NCBI GenBank assembly: GCA_946803715.1
Contig: CAMPET010000007.1
Span: 582,878-608,255, forward strand
Direction of reading: 5' to 3'
Length of the DNA stretch: 25,378 bases
Origin: Beroe ovata
Taxonomy: Eukaryota; Ctenophora; Nuda; Beroida; Beroidae
The notes under the pieces were generated by a model. That model was not told the origin of the DNA, did not search any database, and saw nothing but the letters and a program-made list of their open reading frames with translations. Below, in pieces: positions 18,421 to 25,378 of the stretch. Position numbers and translations under genes: made by a program. Every line of letters starts with the position of its first letter. Position 1 is the stretch's first letter.

Positions 18421-18530
18421 TACTACGGTGTTCCTCAAGGTCCCTTATTCAGTACACATTATATACCATTCATAGCTGCTTATAAGGGACCTTCTCGTAC
18501 AAATCGGTGTTCTGCAAGGCCCCATGTCGC
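18421..18530 (+). pseudogene. Possible reverse-transcriptase motif trace
   Basis: The plus strand reads YYGVPQGPLFS, close to the G-V-P-Q-G-S motif of reverse transcriptases, and 80 bp later, in another frame, IGVLQGP, a second variant. No other polymerase motif is present. A perfect 12-bp inverted repeat, AAGGTCCCTTAT/ATAAGGGACCTT (18437-18448 and 18482-18493), spans the same place. The match is short, so chance is possible. Confidence 0.25.
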
Positions 18531-19386
18531 GCGCAACGCGCGGATTACTTCCTCAAGAATGAAAATATTTGGCGATCGCGCCTTCCTGCATAACACGTGT
18601 GAGGGCTCAATGCATATTGCANCAATCTACAGGAAATAGGCATGAGACTGCGGAAGTACCCAAATACGCAATGATAAACTACATTGGTAGGAGTGGTATC
18701 ACCTTGTATTAGGGGTTCGGCAGGCATTATATGTCGACAGATCATTATCGCAACAGAGGCACGTGAAACAAACGTGGCGACCCTAGAGAAATGGAGCATA
18801 ACCGTCACGCGCGAAGCCAATCTACAGAAACAACTCTTGCAACGCGCGTACTGATATTGCAGCATGCGCGCGAATGATCTGACAGAGTGAGCAATTGAAT
18901 TCTATCAATGATCAAGAGCGCAATTGTAAATGGAGAATGCAAAGTGCGAGTTGTAGCCGTGAATATATTTACACAATAAATATAACATTAACAAAAGCAC
19001 AACTGCAAGTGCCTGAGCTCAGATGGAACAAATAATTTAAACACGTCCAGCATCAACCCCAATAAAACATTTCATTTAAATCAATTAAAAGAGGCGCTGA
19101 CAATGGATTGTAGTGGGGAACAAAGAGCAGAGCCATGAGAGGAAACTCTGTCTCTACCTTCCCAAAGAAATCTGTGAAGGATCACTCAGATTTACTTTTC
19201 TTCGACCTTCAAAAATCTCTTTCCCATAATATGTCAAACTTCGGGAGCCAGACTATTTGAATTAGTTGTTGGTGGATATGTACAAAATTCTCAACTACAT
19301 AAAAGCTATAAACAAAATAATTTTCACTGTAAGCAGTATATTCAAGACTGAGTAGAGTTATAATAGGTGTATCAAAGTTTTATGAT

Positions 19387-21420
19387 CTAATGTTTTTCTG
19401 AGATTCCTTTGAGATAGAAAATCCAGTGAATCGACTGTCCTGAAGACCCCTTCGGGTTTGTAATGATCAGTTTCCCAGTTTGGACGGGCAGTGCCTGGCC
19501 ACTGGGACTGCCATTGTAAGTAACCATGATATTGATGGTTTTCTTGGCCCTGATCAGTTCCGACTGTTTGACTGAAAACAGAGGATTGTCCACACTGAGG
19601 ATGAATGTTGTGGGAGTGCTGAACACATTCTTGAACTGCACAGGGATACTCTGGCCTGCTCTGATAGTGAATGGACCCTGTGGTTTGGGGTGGTGGCAGT
19701 GCCCGTGTAGAGGGAATATGTACTCTCCTCCGCCTCCTGGGACAAAATGGTGTTATCACATGATATCACATGGAGTGTACTGCATTGTGCCGGAATAGTA
19801 TAGGAATAGCACAGCAATATTCAATAGTACAGCAATAGTACAGGAATAGTACAGCACTAGTACAGCAACAGTACAGCAATAGTATCGCAATGATACACAG
19901 AAATAGGCTGGAAAAACCCAGGAATAGCATCATTACCTGACGAGACTGTGAGCACACCCTTGGAATCTCCCAGCTGAGACGGTTCGAATGTGACCTCAAT
20001 GGTAACTTCAGTACCCCCCACTCCCCCACTGGTGGCTGGTTGCGTGTTCTTCTCCACATGGAAGTCCTGGTTATCCGTCTTACTGGTGTAGTCTACCTTT
20101 GTCTTGCTGTAGTTGATGAGGCGTGCTTGGAGCACCTGGCTGTTACCTAGCCCTGTCTTGAAGACCAGGGCCCGTTCTGGGCCAGCAGGGGTTGCCGTCA
20201 GCTCAACCTAGTGAGAGAGAGAGTTTTTTCTTTATTTTGTCATTTTTACCTCACTTTTTCTTATTCTTATCTGATGAGAAAGGGTGAAGTGGGTGGATAT
20301 AAGAGAGAGAGTAATGAAATAAGCATTTAGTATGAACAACACGCTACAGCTTGAGTTGACAAGTTCATCATCGCGGTTTACCTCGTAAATGTACTGTCCC
20401 AAATCAACCGAGTTGAAGAGAATCCTAGCCGTACTGTCGCCCGCCTTGAGTGGCATGTACTCAAATGAGAACAGTCCCTCTGAGTTGGCAGGCACCGTGA
20501 AGGTGGGGAGCAGGGAAATCTCAGTGGAGTTTTGGAGCTGTGTGTTGAGTGTCACGGATGTGTTGAGAGGGTTGAAGATGGGAATTGTGTGACTGACACT
20601 CTGCCTGACAGGTGCAGTCAGTCTGATAGTGTCAATAACACCGGCAGCTGACACTTTGTAGGTGACAAAGTAGAACTGGTATTCGCCGCTCTGCTCGTTT
20701 CTGAATGTTATCTGAAAGAATAAAGGTGGAGTTTGAGTACGGAATTGCATAGCATTTTGCGTGTAACAACGAAACAAGAAAAGTGGTCAAATACGTAAAA
20801 TTTGGATCTGCGAAACTATGTTGAACTTGAATATGTGTGGTTTAGGTGTTATAGTTTTAAACTATCTAATTGAATTACAAAATCTGTTGACAGCTGTGAA
20901 AACCATGAATCTGTATTTCAGGAGTGAATATATGGATAATATATAGGGCGTACAACTTTGATCCAATAAAATCACTAAACATAGTTATATTGTGGGTGCC
21001 CGATTGCTTTATGGAATTCGCGCAACAAAATTTCAACTATTCAAGTTGTGGGTTATGCAGTGAATCGATGTCATGTAGTTGGGTGAAATTATTGTTGAGG
21101 AGCAAATTAACATTTGCAGCTGCTCTACGATCACCAGATGTCAGCAGGATAGTTATGTTGTCAGGTTCTGCGGTTTTTTCTGCAAGTTCCCGAATAAAAT
21201 AGGTATGAATTTGATAGTTCCTGTAGCACACTGAAAAAACTCGTAGCAAATCATCGACTACACCTTCTTTGGAAATCGGTCAAAAGTTCTAACGAAAAAC
21301 TGAGTTTCTGCGCATGACTTGTTTCGCGTATGTTTCGCGACCGTTATCAACTTCCACTTCCCCGTCATCGACATACAGCTGATACCATATGGTTGTCAGA
21401 ACAGGTAAGTTTTACCCAAC

Positions 21421-21465
<45 letters not shown>

Positions 21466-24400
21466 CTCCAGAGAATTATAACCACATGATTGCCTAGCTG
21501 TCACAACTCAACTGATTTCTACTCTGCCACAAAATCGGCTAGAGCTTTAATGTGCTCGTTCCAGTGGCACAGTGTTTTATTTATCTATTTAGTTAGTAGT
21601 GGTATAAGCTGATCTAAATCATGTCGGGATGAAAGTCAAATTATGGCAGGTGTCAAATAATGATTGAACCCATGGTCGAATTCCAATTTCTTCGTGGACG
21701 TGCGTTATACACAAAAAAGCATGTTCCCGAATCACATATCATCAGATCTCACCTTGGAATGCACATTGCCCTCTTTGAACGCCTCAAAGTGGAGCTTATA
21801 CTCTCTGTCGCTCAATCCCGGCACATCGATGTAGTCGAATCCGCGAATGTTGGTCGCTGGATCAGGCTTGTCCGGCTTCAGTATCTCTCTGATCACCACA
21901 AACCGTTGTGGGACGCGCAACCAGTTGTGTACTTTGAGAGTCTGGGAGGAGCATCATGTGGTAAAAAACTGTGAAACTGAGAACACACCGGACTTATTGC
22001 ATGATAAAACACACATGGTATTACTATTAGATCCCTATGATATTACTCCTAATTAACCACTAATTAACCCCACTCCTTCCACCATGCCAATTGACGTGGC
22101 GACGTGCACCACGTGTTCGTACAATGTGAGGTGTACACGTGTTCACTGTTCACACGTGACTCCACATGTACCTCCGTGTGCTGTGTTTTAGCTGGGATAT
22201 CGTTGGTAACGGTGGTGATCGGTCTCGGCTGGTCACTGAACCCAGTCATGTTGTAGAGCAGTCCTGTCCCGTCAGGAAGTGGGAAGAATATGGAACCCTG
22301 CGGGAAATGATGATCACATAACTCATCTACCAATGGGGGGGGGTGGGGTGTAGCTTCTCATTGACGAAGAAGTTAAACTGGCATGCAAAATAAGACATTT
22401 ATATATTGCTCAGGGATAAAACTCTTCAGTTTAGCGAGTTTCTAGACACGTATAAAGAATCCTAAGGCTATAAAATGCCGCTGAAGNGCTTCTCATTGAA
22501 GAAGAAGTTAAACTGGCATGCAAAATAAGACATTCCTATAGTGTTCAGGGATGAAACTCTTCAGTTTAGCGAGTTTCTAGACACGTTTATTCCCGTCATG
22601 ATATATTGGGCATCTGTTTATCGCATGACCCAATCACAGGGAATAGTATTCTGATGCTATGATTGGGAAGGGGGTAACTATAAACTTGTCTCACACGCGT
22701 GACAGTGCTACGCGTGTGACGTTAACATAGCCTTAACCAGCACAACCTCTGAGGGGCATTACCACAGCTCAATTATAATAGGTACGAGATGCAATTCCTT
22801 ACGCTTTATAGTTGCTATTTATTGCTTTTCATTTGACATGGTAATTTCTGCAATATTCGTTGAGGTGTTCGTACTTCGTATCGCTCGCCATCTTCCATGA
22901 TGGGTATTGACAAGTATTGGTGTTCCAGTTCCACTGTGTTGGCGGCTTATTGGCAAAATATAAGATTAAGAACTCATAACCCATTTGGTAGTTATTAACT
23001 CAATAGTTACAGTTAAGTTAACAGTTCTCACACGAGCTTTAGCTTCTCAAACATTATTCCATTGGGGCAACTCTGTGAGCGCAATGTGTTGAATCGGTAC
23101 TATAACTTGCCCTTAAACAACTATTTATCTAAGTGCAACTATTATTTGTTCAAGTGATCGATCAACATTACAGAATGTTGATATATTACATTACAGAATG
23201 TTGATATTCTGGAAGTTGGTCTATGTGGCAGACGTACCGCTCTACAGCAAGGACTACACACAACATCACAACCTCTCAACCAGTCTACTCAACACTACCT
23301 TCACTCCGTCTGAGAGTGATAGAATCATCAATGTGGCTATCGGGAGTTTCTTACTCCTTGCATTCGCCGTATCTACTACACTAAACTACATTGTCTACAA
23401 CTTCAACAACAGGAAACAGTCCAACATCACCAACTTCCTCTTCAAGAGTCTATCCGTTGTGGACTTCATGACGACCATATATGCTCCCTGGCTCTATGCC
23501 AGCCTCATGTTCTCCAGCAAGGTGGTACCATGCTCTACCCAGATGGCGGTCATAACACGACAACTGGTCTGTATCCTAGGATGCATCTCACAGGTCATAA
23601 CTTGGATGTTGGCCGTAACCCGTTTTGTAAGAGTCATTCTCCCCTTCACTCTGTCCAACAAGAAGGCTATCTTGGGCTATGTGGTGATGTACGGAGCCCT
23701 GATGACGGTCAACAGCACCATCTCACTGGGAATACAGATCGGGGGTGGGGAGAGGTCGGGGGCGAGAGTTGAGGTAATGAGGAGTATTGTACACCTGTGT
23801 TTCCTCCTCAATCTCGCTCACTGCAGCACAGGGATCATCTGTTCAGTGTCCACGTCCATATACCTGGCTAGGTGCACCAAGGCACACACCATCACGGCTG
23901 AAGGGAGTTCCCACCATGATCAGATGACCAAAGCCCTGCTGATCAGACAGAGACTGCGGGGGTGTGTCACCATCCTTCTCATGAACATCCCATACCTCAT
24001 CAACATAGCATTCATCATTTACATCACTCTACGACCGGGCAGGATGAGTTTCCACGATGTGCTATTCGGATTCCTGCCCATCATCACCTCCACCATCAAT
24101 CCAATCATCGTGGTCAGCAGGAACTTCTTCAAGATCAAGACACAGATGATGAGCCGGAAGACGAGGATTCCCACCACACGACGGAGTGTGGGCTACATCA
24201 CTGACACCTCCCGGTCACTTGCTGTCACCTCACCTGAGAAGAGGTGTCAGGGCTCGACTAGCAGCGAGTTCGCGTTCATCGGTAATGTCTGTGTTCAGAG
24301 TGTGATCAGCAATGCCAACAAGGAGTGGAGACGAAGTGGGAACAGACAAGATGACAAGTGAATTGACTCGCCTTTATCACTGCCGTATCAATTAGCAATA

Positions 24401-25339
24401 GACAATTACAGTGTGTGTTTATTGGTGGAGAATGCGGATAGTTGTATCAACTGTCTCCATCATATCAATAGAGAAGACTATGCTATACAATATACATGAT
24501 GTCTCTTTTTGAAATTTTAGCTGAACTTTTCGTAGGGTATTTTTTTTCGAATAAGCACTTATGTCGCTGGGAAAATGGTTCATTTCATTCTTTTCCATTT
24601 TTGCCCACCTCAGATAAGAAACGACTCTCACTTCTCACACATTACAGCTGCTATGAACTTAGTATCCGTAAGAACATGACAGCTCACTGTTTTAGGGGTA
24701 CGTTCATCTTTCCCAATGAAATATAATAATTTCTCGCTAAACATAAATAGGTTCCACTAGGGAATCATTAATCCGGTGTCGAGACGATAAAAGCTAGAAA
24801 CGTCACTGAACCATGTGTGTCTGGGGAAATCTCTAATTTGGAGCATTTACCCTCTGCATATCGGTACCAACGGTTAGACATCTCATGAACACCAAGTTAG
24901 AATACCTCATATTAATCAACACGGCGAGGTATATCATAAGAAATTGAGGACCATGTGCAAATGAACCTTGATCTGGGGGTGGTAAAGCCCCCAGCTCAGC
25001 TCCTCATGGACAGAGTCTCGGAGTCGGGTTACCCCCATCGTAGAAAATACATATGATTTAACTAGTCGTGATCGTACACGGGATGATATTGTACTGTGTG
25101 ATGACTGGATGTACCTATCTGTGGCATACCTATTATATGAGGACCGTGTAATACTGTGGAAACCCAATACTGTGCAAACCCAATACTGTGTAACCCCAAT
25201 ACTGTGTAAACCCAATACTGTGGAACCCGAATACAAAGACTCACGTTGTGTTTCCTGTTTTCGGTTGTCATGGTGAGCGGATGGTACGTTACTTCGTACT
25301 GACGATGCTGCCCCGCCTCCACTATCAACTGTTCTGATC
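19387..25339 (-). CDS. HYDIN: HYDIN-like axonemal central-pair protein, C-terminal six exons (5'-incomplete)
   Basis: Exons 25339-25245, 22297-22172, 21941-21753, 20711-20382, 20208-19937 and 19736-19387 (stop) join by GT-AG introns. HYDIN is a giant protein of ASH/MSP-like beta domains in the C2b projection of the ciliary central pair. Matching landmarks, in order: YHPLTMTTENRKHN then GSIFFPLPDGTGLLYNMTG; KTQHTE then TLKVHNWLRVPQRFVV; SGEYQFYFVTYKVSAAGVID; TFTVPANSEGLFSFEYMPLK; VTFEPSQLGDSKGVL; GGGEYIFPLHG; HPKPQGPFTIRAGQSIPVQF; and IHWIFYLKGIS close to the C-terminus. These fit the extreme C-terminus of HYDIN. Every junction keeps phase except for one extra base inside the 20208-19937 exon. 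The gene continues past the right edge; an acceptor (CTCTGCTCAG) defines the start of the rightmost exon. Confidence 0.88.
19794..19895. repeat. 11-bp tandem repeat AATAGTACAGC
   Basis: About nine imperfect units of AATAGTACAGC lie in the last intron of the HYDIN-like gene, between exons 19937 and 19736. Units vary by one or two bases. Confidence 0.8.
19937..20208 (-). CDS. HYDIN: HYDIN-like penultimate exon with apparent +1 frameshift
   Basis: From the acceptor TCTCACTAG the frame reads VELTATPAGPERALVF, which continues the upstream exon in phase. After TTCC near 20160 that frame soon meets a stop. The next frame instead reads KTGLGNSQVLQARLINYSKT and continues to donor GTAATG in the phase the last exon needs. 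Both parts look like HYDIN, and 272 nt is one base too long for the phases. An alternative acceptor (CTGGCCCAG before 20177) would restore the frame but drop ten conserved-looking residues. Sequencing error, a damaged allele or that alternative acceptor are all possible. Confidence 0.75.
21037..21249 (-). other. Unassigned coding-like reading frame in a HYDIN intron
   Basis: The 70-residue frame contains LAEKTAEPDNITILLTSGDR, then RAAANVNLLLNNNFTQL and ends in TAG. It lies on the same strand as HYDIN but cannot be part of it: the flanking HYDIN exons join directly in phase 0. The pattern I-T-I-L-L-T-S-G-D recalls the acidic strand of NYN/PIN-type nuclease domains, but the resemblance is weak. 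It may be a retrocopy or exon fragment, or chance. The rest of the intron (20712-21752) shows nothing except a CA microsatellite. Confidence 0.3.
21419..21461. repeat. (CA)n microsatellite
   Basis: About 20 CA dinucleotides with one early interruption (ACACGCAC), in an intron of the HYDIN-like gene. Confidence 0.97.
22353..22586. repeat. Direct near-duplicate copies around the N at 22487
   Basis: GCTTCTCATTG then AAGAAGTTAAACTGGCATGC and onward to GAGTTTCTAGACACGT occurs at 22353-22452 and again from 22488, immediately after the N. The copies differ by a few bases and a small indel. They lie inside the HYDIN intron just upstream of the exon at 22297-22172. Confidence 0.85.
22587..23197. other. 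Non-coding DNA upstream of the GPCR, inside the HYDIN intron
   Basis: No gene. It contains CACACGCGTGACAGTGC followed by CTACGCGTGTGACG near 22691-22719, an inverted arrangement of ACGCGT with TGTGAC-type flanks. The promoter of the GPCR should be here, but no clear TATA box is seen. Confidence 0.4.
23198..24361 (+). CDS. Rhodopsin-like seven-transmembrane GPCR, single exon, orphan
   Basis: A 387-residue protein with seven hydrophobic segments at about 43-68, 80-106, 115-140, 156-180, 196-224, 254-279 and 286-306. Family marks: Asn63 in segment 1, SVVDF with Asp89 in segment 2, Cys112 before segment 3, MNIPYLI with Pro264 in segment 6 and NPIIV at 301-305 in segment 7. The extracellular N-terminus has sequons at NLS and NTT (25-34). 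Departures from the family: TRF (141-143) in place of DRY, no tryptophan in segment 4, no clear proline in segment 5, and Val305 in place of the NPxxY tyrosine. The tail (311-387) is basic and Ser/Thr-rich. The ligand is unknown; an invertebrate orphan or chemosensory-type receptor is a reasonable guess. The ATG sits in the second copy of a short tandem duplication (ATTACAGAATGTTGATAT). It lies wholly within a HYDIN intron on the opposite strand. Confidence 0.88.
   Translation: MLIFWKLVYVADVPLYSKDYTQHHNLSTSLLNTTFTPSESDRIINVAIGSFLLLAFAVSTTLNYIVYNFNNRKQSNITNFLFKSLSVVDFMTTIYAPWLYASLMFSSKVVPCSTQMAVITRQLVCILGCISQVITWMLAVTRFVRVILPFTLSNKKAILGYVVMYGALMTVNSTISLGIQIGGGERSGARVEVMRSIVHLCFLLNLAHCSTGIICSVSTSIYLARCTKAHTITAEGSSHHDQMTKALLIRQRLRGCVTILLMNIPYLINIAFIIYITLRPGRMSFHDVLFGFLPIITSTINPIIVVSRNFFKIKTQMMSRKTRIPTTRRSVGYITDTSRSLAVTSPEKRCQGSTSSEFAFIGNVCVQSVISNANKEWRRSGNRQDDK
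24362..25244. other. Non-coding DNA downstream of the GPCR, inside the HYDIN intron
   Basis: No coding exon is supported on either strand. It would contain the GPCR 3'UTR. The only structured feature is the 16-bp tandem repeat next to the HYDIN exon. Confidence 0.5.
25150..25229. repeat. 16-bp tandem repeat AATACTGTGTAAACCC
   Basis: Five consecutive 16-bp units with one or two substitutions each. The array ends 14 bp from the donor of the HYDIN-like exon at 25245, within the intron. Confidence 0.92.
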
Positions 25340-25378
25340 CTGAGCAGAGTGGGGCAAATGTCAGGGGGAGTAGCTGGG

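Larger units (their letters stand above)
16011..19386. other. Intergenic region between DEG/ENaC and HYDIN-like genes
   Basis: No gene is supported over 3.4 kb. Frames of 60-120 codons occur but none has a domain or splice context. The stretch 16560-18265 is enriched in GCACGTGC palindromes and CpG. An N lies at 18622, and a possible reverse-transcriptase trace at 18421-18530. From 18880 to 19386 the DNA is AT-rich and featureless; it would include the 3'UTR of the HYDIN-like gene. Confidence 0.55.

Noticed and set aside
19700-19725. Possible pair of compensating frameshifts in the last HYDIN exon (HGHCHH stretch)
   Set aside because: The main frame stays open, with the glycine and following PKPQGPF at the expected spacing, so substitutions explain it without indels.

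Overview
This is animal nuclear DNA. Genes are split by short GT-AG introns, and the products are metazoan: a cilia protein (HYDIN), a DEG/ENaC sodium channel, a seven-helix GPCR, a meiotic BRCA2-partner (HSF2BP/MEILB2) and a secreted or receptor protein with a fibronectin-III domain like those of receptor tyrosine phosphatases. I found no vertebrate-specific signature. A compact invertebrate genome fits best, with motile cilia inferred from HYDIN; I cannot name the species. Most long continuous reading frames here are misleading, and the real genes appear only when exons are joined by phase.

Layout, left to right. 1-3413 (minus): 5' part of a receptor-like gene with six exons in the window (779 residues), running off the left edge. 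It has a signal peptide, four long repeats rich in Asp, Asn and His, an acidic short-repeat region and an FN3 domain. 3751-11464 (minus): complete seven-exon HSF2BP-like gene (294 aa). Its third intron is 5.4 kb and holds an 829-bp non-autonomous hAT element with TIRs and 8-bp target duplication, a near-duplicate of its surroundings that preserves the empty site, and a 2-kb higher-order array of palindromic 33-bp minisatellite units alternating with a TATA-containing 120-bp core. 11465-13579: intergenic, with large GC-rich palindromes and a cluster of short GTCCATTG-type motifs in both orientations. 13580-13951 (minus): remnant of a LINE reverse transcriptase C-terminus. 14237-16010 (minus): complete three-exon DEG/ENaC channel (534 aa). 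16011-19386: intergenic, with five GCACGTGC palindromes near X-box-like sites. 19387-25378 (minus): last six exons of a HYDIN-like gene, with an apparent one-base frameshift in the penultimate exon. A single-exon GPCR (387 aa, plus strand) lies inside the 2.9-kb HYDIN intron.

Four single N bases occur (7158, 10878, 18622, 22487). Two of them separate near-identical direct copies, which suggests unmerged contig or haplotype overlaps rather than true tandem duplications. Four genes lie on the minus strand but their functions (signalling, meiosis, ion transport, cilia) do not suggest one pathway. All exon joins were worked out by hand from splice motifs and reading phase; no transcript or database search was available.
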